NCBI RefSeq assembly: GCF_013426895.1
Contig: NZ_AP023176.1
Location: 1,488,001 to 1,552,000 of the forward strand
Origin: Paraburkholderia largidicola
Lineage (GTDB): Bacteria > Pseudomonadota > Gammaproteobacteria > Burkholderiales > Burkholderiaceae
Direction of reading: 5' to 3'
Length of the DNA stretch: 64,000 nucleotides
A model generated the notes under the pieces. It saw nothing but the letters and a program-made list of their open reading frames with translations. It made no database searches and was not told the DNA's origin. Position 1 is the stretch's first letter; each line of letters opens with the position of its first letter. A program made the position numbers and the translations under genes. This document shows positions 36,230-44,241 of this stretch, piece by piece.

Positions 36230-37953
36230 ACCAAGTCATGCTTCATGCAATCAGGCGACACCTTTTGATCGCGAGTGCTTTCGGTATCGCCAGCAATGTA
36301 CTGATTCTCGCACCGACGATCTATCTGCTTCAGGTCTACGACCGGGTTCTGCCAAGTCGGAGCATCGAAACGCTTGCTATGCTTGTGATATTCATGGGTA
36401 TTGTGCTCGCGATGATGCTGATCGTTGATGTCGTGCGGAGCCGTATCTTCAGCGACCTCGCGCGACAGCTCGGCGACAGGCTTGACCGTTTAGCGCTCGG
36501 TGCGCGCATCGACGCGCAGGCGCGCAAGACTCTTATACCAACGCTAGCCACGCCTGCGGATATCGTGTCGCTTCGTTCCTTCTTCTCGGGATCAGGTATC
36601 ACCGCTTTGCTCGATTTGCCGTGGCTGTTTGTCTATGTGGGGCTTGTGTTCGTCTTTCACTGGATTCTTGGCTTGATCGCAACAGCAAGTGCCATATTGC
36701 TGATCGGATTAACGGTCATGAATGACAGGTTGACGAAGAAACGCATCCATACCGTCTCACTACGCCAACGCGAGACGGATCAACTTTATGCCCAGATCTC
36801 CAGGAATGCCGAAGTCGTAACAGTCATGGGGATGCACGAAACTTGGCTCTCGGCATGGGCTGAGCGAAAGCGCGTTGATGTTGACGCCCAGACTTCCGTT
36901 GCCGATACATCGATGTTGAATCGCAACATCGGCAAGGTTGCACGGCAAGCCATCCAGGTGATCATGATGGCGGCCGGTGCCTGGCTCGTTATCAACGACT
37001 ACGCAACAGGTGGCATCATGATTGCGACCACGATGCTGCTCGGGAAAGCGCTCGCACCCGTGGATCAACTCCTTGGTAGCTGGAAACAGTTGACCGAAGT
37101 CCGTCAGGCATGGAGCCGTCTGGATGACCTCTATCGACAGGCGCGTGCAACGCCGACAGTCGAACTGCCGCGACCGCGTGGCCGCATTTCGGTTGAAGCG
37201 CTCAGTTTCTATTCGCCCGTGGCGGGTAGAACTCAGAGTCGCGCGTTGCTAAGCAATATCGCTTTTGCGCTCGATGCAGGCCAGCTACTTGTGATTGTCG
37301 GCGCGAGCGCATCCGGTAAATCAACCCTGCTGCGACTGCTCGCCGGCGTGTGGAAGCCAAATGCGGGCGTGGTACGGCTCGACGGCGCGGACGTTTCGCA
37401 ATGGTCGCATGAGTCGCTTGGCCGCTATCTGGGCTACGTGCCGCAGGATGTTGAACTGTTTGCGGGTAGTGTCGCCGCGAACATTGCTCGCAACCCTGAC
37501 GCCTCACAGCACGATTCGGCTGCAATCATTCGGGCCGCTCAGCGTGCTGGTGTGCATGATCTGGTCCTGGAGCTGCCGGACGGCTATCAGACCGATATCG
37601 GCGAATCTGGACTCACACTATCGGGTGGGCAACGACAGTCGATTGCGCTGGCTCGTGCGCTCTACGGAGACCCCCGGCTAGTGCTACTCGATGAACCGAA
37701 TTCTAACCTCGATGCTGATGGGGAACGTAGGCTGAATTTGGCGTTGCATCGCCTCAAATCCGAAGGGATTACCGCCGTGGTCGTGACACACCGACAAGGA
37801 TTGCTTGCGCTCGCCGATCGCGTTTTGGTGATGCGAGCTGGGCGCATCGACTGTTTTGGGACGCGTGAACAGGTGCAAGGCTGGATGCAGGCTCGTGCGA
37901 AGCCAACAGAAGCGAAGCCCCGAGCTGCCAGCCAGGAGGTATCCAAAGCATGA
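36226..37953 (+). CDS. Type I secretion ABC exporter (PrtD/LapB-like family, no C39 peptidase)
   Basis: 575 residues. An N-terminal six-helix membrane domain (NVLILAPTIYLLQVYDRVLPS is the hallmark of PrtD-type exporters, and LLDLPWLFVYVGLVF follows). The ATPase has Walker A GASASGKSTLL, Q-loop GYVPQDVELF, signature LSGGQRQSIALARAL, Walker B LVLLDEPNSNLD and H-loop VVVTHR. No N-terminal C39 or C39-like domain, so leader cleavage is not expected and the substrate should carry an uncleaved C-terminal signal. It energises export from the inner membrane. It overlaps both neighbours by four bases (ATGA junctions), so the three transport genes are translationally coupled. Confidence 0.94.
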   Translation: MNQVMLHAIRRHLLIASAFGIASNVLILAPTIYLLQVYDRVLPSRSIETLAMLVIFMGIVLAMMLIVDVVRSRIFSDLARQLGDRLDRLALGARIDAQARKTLIPTLATPADIVSLRSFFSGSGITALLDLPWLFVYVGLVFVFHWILGLIATASAILLIGLTVMNDRLTKKRIHTVSLRQRETDQLYAQISRNAEVVTVMGMHETWLSAWAERKRVDVDAQTSVADTSMLNRNIGKVARQAIQVIMMAAGAWLVINDYATGGIMIATTMLLGKALAPVDQLLGSWKQLTEVRQAWSRLDDLYRQARATPTVELPRPRGRISVEALSFYSPVAGRTQSRALLSNIAFALDAGQLLVIVGASASGKSTLLRLLAGVWKPNAGVVRLDGADVSQWSHESLGRYLGYVPQDVELFAGSVAANIARNPDASQHDSAAIIRAAQRAGVHDLVLELPDGYQTDIGESGLTLSGGQRQSIALARALYGDPRLVLLDEPNSNLDADGERRLNLALHRLKSEGITAVVVTHRQGLLALADRVLVMRAGRIDCFGTREQVQGWMQARAKPTEAKPRAASQEVSKA

Positions 37954-39335
37954 AATTCCGATTCCATGTTCAGAGCCTAGTTGCATATCTTCAGTCAACG
38001 CTGACCTCGACGAGCATATCAAGCGCCGCAGACGATAGGCTTCGTTTGCCAGGCAATGTGATCGCGCTCGGCTGTCTCTCAGTCGTTTTAGGTATTGGTG
38101 CGCTATCTCTCTGGGCGGCAGTAGCACCGCTCTCGGGTGCCGTTGTAGCAGAGGGCATGGTTCGCGACGAGGGCGAGCGTAAGACGATCCAGCACCAGGA
38201 AGGTGGCATAGTGCATGCCATTTTTGTGAAGGATGGCGACCATGTGAAAGTGGGCCAGGTGTTGGTTTCTCTCGACAACGTTCGGCCTAACGCCGAACTG
38301 AACGCGTTGCAATCCCAACTAGATGACAACGAGGCAAAGTCAGCGCGACTGCTGGCGGAACGCGACCTGCAGAAGTCGGTCGCATTTCCGTCGAGTCTTG
38401 TGTCACGTCAAAGCGACTCAATCGTCGCCGCGCTGCTTCGACGCGAAAGAACCCTCTTCGATTCGGAGCGCCTCACTCTGGAAGATCAGGTCTCCCTTTT
38501 ACAGCAGCAAATCGCACAGACACGCGAAGAAATCGGGACCGAGGCGGCACTGATCGGCACCAGCGCGCAAAGCCTGCGGCTTGCGAAGCAAGAACTTGAT
38601 ATGAACCAGCCGTTGCGCAGTGAGGGATATGTTACAGAAACGAAGATGATGGAACTACGGCGTACGGCGGCCGATTATGAGTCGCGACAGCAGTCAGATA
38701 CCGCGGAACTGATCCGCTCACGGCAGCGCCTCACGGACCTCACCCTAAAAGTTGTGGCGCTTCGAAACGACTATGTCAAATCAGCCGACGCTCAATTGAA
38801 GGACACCAATGAAAAAATTCTTCAATTAACTGAGCAGCTTCGACCAGCGCAGGATGTCGACGCACGCACGCGCGTGATGGCTCCAGTCGCGGGTGAAGTT
38901 GTTGCTTTGCGCGTACACACGATCGGTGCAGCCATCGGACCGCGTGAACCAATCCTTGATCTTGTGCCGATAGGAGCGCCGTTGATTATCGAGGCAAAAA
39001 TAAAACCAGATAACGTACGGGAGATCGTTGTAGGGGGCAGCGCCGAAATCCGCCTAACGGCCTACAACCCACGAAGCTCTCCCACTCTAAGGGGTAAGGT
39101 GGCATATCTTTCTGCCGATTCACTTGGCGACAAGGATACACATCAGCAGTTCTACCTGGCTCGTATTGAGATCACGCCCGAAGAACTCGCGCACTCCAAC
39201 CGTTTAGCGCGCGACTCAATTGTCCTCAGCCCCGGACTGCGCGCCGACGTTTTCATTAAAACAAAGACCCGCACCGCATTCGACTACATGTTGGCGCCTG
39301 TTTGGGACGGGATACAAAAATCGATGCGAGACTAG
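37950..39335 (+). CDS. HlyD-family periplasmic adaptor of the type I secretion system
   Basis: 461 residues: short cytoplasmic N-terminus, one transmembrane helix (VIALGCLSVVLGIGALSLWA), and a lipoyl/barrel-sandwich part split by a long coiled coil. Typical text: LSGAVVAEGMVRDEGERKTI, HQEGGIVHAIFVKDGDHVKV, LVSLDNVRPNAELNALQSQL, then an alpha-helical hairpin (about residues 120-300), then RVMAPVAGEVVALRVHTIG and PREPILDLVPIGAPLIIEAK. It bridges the ABC exporter to the TolC-type channel. It fits the PrtE/AprE subfamily that partners PrtD exporters. Confidence 0.93.
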   Translation: MKFRFHVQSLVAYLQSTLTSTSISSAADDRLRLPGNVIALGCLSVVLGIGALSLWAAVAPLSGAVVAEGMVRDEGERKTIQHQEGGIVHAIFVKDGDHVKVGQVLVSLDNVRPNAELNALQSQLDDNEAKSARLLAERDLQKSVAFPSSLVSRQSDSIVAALLRRERTLFDSERLTLEDQVSLLQQQIAQTREEIGTEAALIGTSAQSLRLAKQELDMNQPLRSEGYVTETKMMELRRTAADYESRQQSDTAELIRSRQRLTDLTLKVVALRNDYVKSADAQLKDTNEKILQLTEQLRPAQDVDARTRVMAPVAGEVVALRVHTIGAAIGPREPILDLVPIGAPLIIEAKIKPDNVREIVVGGSAEIRLTAYNPRSSPTLRGKVAYLSADSLGDKDTHQQFYLARIEITPEELAHSNRLARDSIVLSPGLRADVFIKTKTRTAFDYMLAPVWDGIQKSMRD

Positions 39336-39350
39336 AAGGCGACTACATAC

Positions 39351-39692
39351 GTGTCTCAAAACATTATGAATGAAAGAACCAAGTCATACGTCGTTTTCTT
39401 TGCGTTTCTACTACTTATTCCTTTTTCCCTTGGATCGATACTAATTGTCAGTTGCGGCCCATTAGATATAAGGGCGCTACCCACAAGTCTCTTTCTTCTA
39501 GCCGCGCTGACACCCGCGTTTCTCACTGCGGCCTCGGTTGTCGGTGCAGCAATCACGCTGTTCAGATTGTTCGCGAAGAAACCCTCAGGTCGAGAACCGG
39601 TTATCTCAGGGACTCTCGGTCGGTATTTCCTCGCAGGGGTCGGGGTACTTTTGTTGGCCTTAGTTTTCGTATCAAGAAAAATGTGCAACTGA
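39351..39692 (+). CDS. Small membrane protein of unknown function in the secretion operon
   Basis: 113 residues from GTG 39351, or 108 from ATG 39366; neither start is strongly marked. Three hydrophobic segments are visible: VVFFAFLLLIPFSLGSILIV, LFLLAALTPAFLTAASVVGA and YFLAGVGVLLLALVFVS, so it is probably an inner-membrane protein. I recognise no family. It sits 15 bases after the adaptor gene and 85 bases before the repeat protein, so it is likely cotranscribed. It might assist secretion, anchor the substrate or protect the producer. There is no direct evidence for any of these. Confidence 0.6.
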   Translation: MSQNIMNERTKSYVVFFAFLLLIPFSLGSILIVSCGPLDIRALPTSLFLLAALTPAFLTAASVVGAAITLFRLFAKKPSGREPVISGTLGRYFLAGVGVLLLALVFVSRKMCN

Positions 39693-39777
39693 TTTTAACA
39701 AAACCGGAGGATCCCGGAGCGTCATCTGATAGTGGTATGCGTTGCTAACGTAGTAATCAAACTTTTCCGGACTTTAA

Positions 39778-42240
39778 ATGACAACACTTTCGGTAGCAGG
39801 ATATAGCATTGGCGGACTCGATGGCGTAACTGCTGTTGCGGATGCAGCAGCAAGTCTGAACAAGAATCCTGGCGACCCCAAACTCACGGCCGCGTATGAC
39901 GCCGCACTTGCGAATGCAGCTGCAACGTTCACTGCTGGACTCCAAGGTGAAGGTGCGGCTTTCGCAGGCAACGCAATAATCGCGAATATCAACAATCTTG
40001 CTCTGAATCAGACGACGATGAGCAAAATGGATATTGCGAGCGCGGTCACAGCAATAGCCGGTGAACTTATTACTCTTGCTGGGCAGGGAGTGTCATTCTA
40101 CGGATTGAGCGAGATGAAGCTGAATCTACTAGCAGGTGGAATGACTTTCACAGCAGGACAGGTAATTAACGGGTTGGGGTTCCTTACTACTGCTATCGGT
40201 GCGGGCATCGATTCCAGCACTATCGTCAGCATCGTCCAGCAGCAATTTGAGTCACTAGGACTGACACCTGACTCCCAAGGAAACTATTCTGCCTCGTCAC
40301 TGAGTAGTTCAAACTTTATTTGCGATGCAAGCAATGCCTCTACTATGTTTGATATCGTGAAAGGAAACAATGTCGGATCGGATCTTCCACAGATTTACGT
40401 CGACTCCAATAATGTGGCGACTGTGCTCGTGGGTGACGCCACCTCCGGTCGAGACCTTATTGTCTCACCAGGCCTGTCGGGACCGGGTCTCCAATTGGTA
40501 GTTGAAGGAAGCGGGAATTCCATCACGCTAGAGCAAGGTTCCAGCATTGTGATGGACGCGACACAGGCTAACACTATTCACAATGGCGTATCCGGAGACA
40601 CATACACCGTTGCCAACGGGGTCGTTACCGGGGCAAACGGCAGCAAGATCAACGCCGGATCAACCGATGTATTTTCGGTGGATACACATGGCTCTCAAAC
40701 CGTCGAAACCTATAACACGTTGGGACACGAAACAGAACAGGCGACGTTTGGTAGCGGCGGAAAACTGAGCCAAGATCTGTTCTACGATGCAACGTCGGGA
40801 CGTTTGACCCAAGAAAACGACATCAACGCTGACGGCAGCCAAGTAGATCATCTCTTCAATGCCAACGGTACTCAGACCGCATATGTGTTCAACGCCCAGG
40901 GCCATGAAACCGAGCAGGCCACGTACGGCACCAACGGCAAGATGACCCAAGACGTCTTTTTTGACAGTTCGACCGGGCGTGAGACGCAAGAGAACGACAT
41001 CAACGCTGACGGCAGCCAAGTAGATCACCTCTTCAACGCCAACGGTACTCAAACCGCATTTGTCTTCAACGCCCAGGGCCACGAAACCGAGCAGGCAACG
41101 TTCGGTACTAACGGCAAGATGACTCAGGATCTGCTTTACGATGCGACCTCTGGGCGTTTGACGCAAGAGTACGACATCAACGCCGATGGCAGCGAGGTTG
41201 ATCGAGTCTACAACGCAAACGGTACCCAGACAGCTTACGCGTTCAACGCGCAAGGCCATGAAACCGAGCAGGCAACGTTCGGTACTAACGGCAAGATGAC
41301 TCAGGATCTGCTCTACGATGCGACCTCGGGGCGCTTGACGCAGGAGTCCGACATCAACGCCGATGGCAGCGAAGTTGATCGAGTCTACAGCGCAAACGGT
41401 AGGCAGACAGCCTACGCGTTCAATGCGCAAGGTCACGAAACCGAACAGGCGACCTTCGGCACTGATGGCAAAATTACGCAAGATCTCACCTTCGATGCCG
41501 CCTCAGGTCGCGAGCTGCAGGAAACCGACTACGACAGTTCGGGCGGTGGCGTCGCGCACGTCTTCAATGCAGACGGCACCCAAAACGCGGCCGTGTTTGA
41601 TCCATCAGGACATGTATCTGAGTGGGCGACCTACGGGGCCAATAGGCAAATCGTAAGTGACTCACTCTTTGACCGGAATGGAGTGGAAACGCAGCGTACC
41701 GACTATGCTGCAGGTGGAGCAACTGTCCATGTTTTCAACTCGGACGGCACTCAGACGGCTACCGTCTATAACGATCTCGGTAGAGAGGTCGAGTTTGCGC
41801 AGTTCAATTCCGGTGGTGGGAAGACGGACGACTACTTTTACGATGGGTCGACAGGACGCGAAACAGAGTACGATCATTATGGAAATGACGGTTCGATGGT
41901 CGCGCACCTATTCAACTCAGACAGTTCGCAGAACGCCATCATCTTCAATGGCAATGGCCAAGAGATGGAGTACGATTCGTACGATACCAGTGGCAAGCTG
42001 ACTGGCTTCACGCAATTTACGTACGGCGCCGGTGGCGGTTACGATGCGATCGCGTACGGACCGACCGGATACGAGCTTGGTTGGGCCGACTACGGTAGTG
42101 GTGGCCAAATGACTTCATACGGCGGCGGCCAGTACGATTTCACGCTCGGCGATGAGTACGATAGTGGGTCAGACTTCGATTGGGGTACGTCTTTCGACAA
42201 CAGCTATGGGTTCACTACGGACTTCGGTACATTCTGGTGA
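39778..42240 (+). CDS. 820-residue tandem-repeat protein, probable type I secretion substrate
   Basis: No signal peptide. Residues 1-210 are Ala/Gly-rich with hydrophobic helices (AVTAIAGELITLAGQGVSFY, LLAGGMTFTAGQVINGLGF). Residues ~215-305 look beta-rich. From residue 307 there are about seven to eight tandem repeats of 59 residues (one of 57), followed by a ~45-residue Asp/Gly/Tyr/Phe-rich tail ending DFGTFW. Each repeat has a GHETEQATFG block, a YDATSGRLTQE block and a DINADGSxV block resembling calcium-binding DxNxDG loops. There are no RTX GGxGxD nonapeptides. The gene follows the secretion genes in the same direction, and an uncleaved acidic-aromatic C-terminus fits T1SS signals. Secretion is inferred, and function (adhesin, matrix protein or toxin) is unknown. 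Confidence 0.72.
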   Translation: MTTLSVAGYSIGGLDGVTAVADAAASLNKNPGDPKLTAAYDAALANAAATFTAGLQGEGAAFAGNAIIANINNLALNQTTMSKMDIASAVTAIAGELITLAGQGVSFYGLSEMKLNLLAGGMTFTAGQVINGLGFLTTAIGAGIDSSTIVSIVQQQFESLGLTPDSQGNYSASSLSSSNFICDASNASTMFDIVKGNNVGSDLPQIYVDSNNVATVLVGDATSGRDLIVSPGLSGPGLQLVVEGSGNSITLEQGSSIVMDATQANTIHNGVSGDTYTVANGVVTGANGSKINAGSTDVFSVDTHGSQTVETYNTLGHETEQATFGSGGKLSQDLFYDATSGRLTQENDINADGSQVDHLFNANGTQTAYVFNAQGHETEQATYGTNGKMTQDVFFDSSTGRETQENDINADGSQVDHLFNANGTQTAFVFNAQGHETEQATFGTNGKMTQDLLYDATSGRLTQEYDINADGSEVDRVYNANGTQTAYAFNAQGHETEQATFGTNGKMTQDLLYDATSGRLTQESDINADGSEVDRVYSANGRQTAYAFNAQGHETEQATFGTDGKITQDLTFDAASGRELQETDYDSSGGGVAHVFNADGTQNAAVFDPSGHVSEWATYGANRQIVSDSLFDRNGVETQRTDYAAGGATVHVFNSDGTQTATVYNDLGREVEFAQFNSGGGKTDDYFYDGSTGRETEYDHYGNDGSMVAHLFNSDSSQNAIIFNGNGQEMEYDSYDTSGKLTGFTQFTYGAGGGYDAIAYGPTGYELGWADYGSGGQMTSYGGGQYDFTLGDEYDSGSDFDWGTSFDNSYGFTTDFGTFW
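40696..42105 (+). repeat. Tandem 177-bp coding repeats in the putative secreted protein
   Basis: Units start at about 40696, 40873, 41050, 41227, 41404, 41581, 41752 and 41929 (the last is partial). The second to fifth are close to identical at DNA level and the outer ones have diverged, as expected if unequal recombination keeps changing repeat number. The sixth unit is six bases shorter. Confidence 0.9.
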
Positions 42241-42274
42241 TTCAATAACGTTCATAGGAACATAGAGTAACGAG

Positions 42275-42303
42275 CATGTATGCCGAATATTTCGACATAC
42301 ATG
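42275..42303. other. Hairpin between convergent genes
   Basis: CATGTATG and CATACATG, with CGAA/TTCG inside, form a near-perfect 12-bp stem about 35 bases after the repeat-protein stop and about 77 bases from the convergent gene's stop. There is no T-run, so it may slow or protect transcript ends rather than terminate. Confidence 0.45.
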
Positions 42304-42379
42304 TTTCGCACTACAGATCATGCAACTGCGCTACCCTCACAAGAATTACCCGAGGGGAGTTTGACCTCTCTTTGTGCTT

Positions 42380-42874
42380 CTACTGCGCGGCCGGTGACTT
42401 GTGCGTCCGCTTTGGGCGGCGAACGCCAGCGAGAGCACGACTGGCGCTTGCGTCGTTGGCTGCATTTTTCGCACCCCTGCACCGGACATAGGTCGGTAGC
42501 CCTGGCCGGCTTCCCGGCAGTGTCGGATCTGCCATGAGGCGCAACGACTCGGCTACGTCCTTGTTCGGTACGTCGTGGCCGGTTGCGCTCAAGCAGACGA
42601 CCGTTGAGAGTTGAACGAAGTCCTCCGCCTGGTTCTCGTAGACTTCGACACTTTTCCGCATTACGGACAATATTGCGTCGGCTCGCTCCCGGTCGTCCGT
42701 GGTGATTGCCGGTCGATAGTGAAGATCGTCAAGCAGAATTCGAATGGCCCGTAGGCGTGCGCTGAACTGCGCGCCGCGCTGGAGCGTAGCCTGTGCGAGC
42801 TGCTTATACTTCTCGTCGACCGAGAGCAGTTCGTTGGTCTGCTTGTCTTTCTGTACGGAGTTCTGCTGGTTCAT
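42380..42874 (-). CDS. Unknown protein, paralogue of the next gene upstream
   Basis: 164 residues from the ATG at 42874 (AAGGACGAACC upstream; the open frame reaches 43093 but overlaps the neighbour). Mostly alpha-helical, no signal peptide and no membrane segment. Conserved core shared with the product of 42963-43445: VDEKYKQLAQATLQRGAQ, RAIRILLDD, DRERADAILSVM, FVQLSTVVCLSATGHDVP and ESLRLMADPTLPGSR. The C-terminal 40 residues are basic. I recognise no family. It is last of three small genes in one direction, convergent with the secretion operon. It could be a regulator or small structural protein; nothing decides. Confidence 0.6.
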   Translation of the reverse strand: MNQQNSVQKDKQTNELLSVDEKYKQLAQATLQRGAQFSARLRAIRILLDDLHYRPAITTDDRERADAILSVMRKSVEVYENQAEDFVQLSTVVCLSATGHDVPNKDVAESLRLMADPTLPGSRPGLPTYVRCRGAKNAANDASASRALAGVRRPKRTHKSPAAQ

Positions 42875-42962
42875 TGGTTCGTCCTTCCCGATGCCTGAAA
42901 GCATGGAATGTATGTGTACCTGATAGGGAATGTGACCGTGCCGCTCGGCGCGGCCGATGGGC

Positions 42963-43445
42963 TTAATGCCGCGCCGTGGCGTCGTCGTTCCTGTTTCGAC
43001 AACAGGTACACGCATGGCTGCGCGTGGCTGCGTCCGTGGCGCTGACATCGAAGGGATTGACGCGTGTCGCATCCGATCGCTCCCGTGGGGCATGCGAGTC
43101 GGACATCAGTTGCAACGCTTCGAGCAAGGCCCCTTGCGGTATATCAAACCCGGATGCGTCCATGCATATGAACGTGGACGGATCAACGAATTCGTTTGCG
43201 TCCTGTTCAAAGTCCTCGACCTTCTCAAGGGTGAGCGACAATATCGCGTTGATGCGATCCCGATCGCGTTTGGTCTTCACCTGTCGATGAATCGCGTCGT
43301 CCAGAAGAACGCGGATGACACGAAACCGACCCGCTACCTGAGCGCCACGTTGAAGCGAGCAGGCAGCAAGCCGTTTATATTTTTCATCGACAGTGAGCGG
43401 CTTGTCGTCTGGTTCGGTCGTGAATTCGACTATCTGACTGTTCAT
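42963..43445 (-). CDS. Unknown protein, paralogue of the gene downstream
   Basis: 160 residues from the ATG at 43445 (AGGACG upstream; an ATG two codons earlier at 43451 is possible). It shares with the 42380-42874 product: VDEKYKRLAACSLQRGAQ, RFRVIRVLLDD, DRDRINAILSLTLEKVEDFE, FVDPSTFICMDASGFDIP and EALQLMSDSHAPRERSD. The pattern FVxxSTxxCxxAxGxDxP is the clearest signature. No hydrophobic segment is visible. The stop is 88 bases before the paralogue start. Tandem duplication is likely, with divergence mostly at the termini. Function unknown. Confidence 0.62.
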   Translation of the reverse strand: MNSQIVEFTTEPDDKPLTVDEKYKRLAACSLQRGAQVAGRFRVIRVLLDDAIHRQVKTKRDRDRINAILSLTLEKVEDFEQDANEFVDPSTFICMDASGFDIPQGALLEALQLMSDSHAPRERSDATRVNPFDVSATDAATRSHACTCCRNRNDDATARH

Positions 43446-43467
43446 TGTCATCGTCCTGTTCGATTGC

Positions 43468-43779
43468 CTAGTGGACGATTGACAGATTGACCTTGTCGCT
43501 TTCCGCCTCATTGACGCGGCCAAGCTGCAATTCGAGCAGCAGCAGTTCGCCATCGACTTCCAGTTCAGCGCTCTGGACCAGATCACCTAGCACGTCGATT
43601 AACAGATAATGGTCCGCGTCAGCGGTATCAATCAATGCGGTCGCTCGTCGTACTGCGCGGATCTTCTTGAGATTTTGCTGATAGCGTTGAACTGTATCGA
43701 GCGCGATAGCGCTCGCGTCGCGCAGCATCTTGTTACGCAGCGCGAGTTCTTCGGTGGAAATGGATTCGGTGGTGGACAT
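43468..43779 (-). CDS. Unknown small helical protein, first gene of three
   Basis: 103 residues from the ATG at 43779 (GGAGAGGCC upstream; longer frame to 43953 not credible). Sequence starts MSTTESISTEELALRNKML and is predicted helical (RYQQNLKKIRAVRRATALID), with a C-terminal acidic-leucine stretch (LEVDGELLLLELQLG). It might share a helical core with the two genes that follow, but I see no firm alignment. The stop is 22 bases from the next start, so the three genes form an operon. Unknown function. Confidence 0.6.
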   Translation of the reverse strand: MSTTESISTEELALRNKMLRDASAIALDTVQRYQQNLKKIRAVRRATALIDTADADHYLLIDVLGDLVQSAELEVDGELLLLELQLGRVNEAESDKVNLSIVH

Positions 43780-44241
43780 GGCCTCTCCTGTGTCAAGGGA
43801 AGCCCGCACCCAACGGGAGGGTGAGCGGGCACATGACAGGGTTGGCGGACCGGCGTAGTTCCCAATTCCGGCAGACGTGAGTCTCCCTGCCACGGCCCGC
43901 CCATTGAAGAAACATAGGGACGACCGCAAGCAGCCGCACACCCTTGCGGGCATGCGGGGAACTACGTTGTCACCCAGAAGTTAAAGGCACTCGGCCTTGA
44001 GTTTATGGAGTCCCCGAAAATCAGAAAGAGGGTTTGAGATAGCAGAAGTATTGTGCTTTTCTCGATACGGAAGGAGATGGTCGCGACGACTGAGGCGCCC
44101 AATCGTCGCGTCGTCGCTCGCATCATTGTTGGCGATTTGCACGCGGATATCGTGCGGCGCAATCGCCGTCAACATGGTCAACAGCCTAGCCACAATTGCT
44201 CTTTCGCGGTTCGATATGGGTGATTGCAAGGTGCATGGTTA
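43780..44241. other. Intergenic region between integrase and three-gene operon
   Basis: About 460 bases without a credible gene. The right-hand side must supply the three-gene operon's leader; a small inverted repeat (CCCGCA ... TGCGGG, about 43923-43957) lies there. I saw no tRNA and no clear terminator for the integrase gene. Confidence 0.45.

Noticed and set aside
39778..42240. Rhs/YD-repeat polymorphic toxin
   Set aside because: The repeats resemble YD repeats loosely, but there is no DUF6531 start, no DPxGL cleavage motif and no variable tip or immunity gene behind it.
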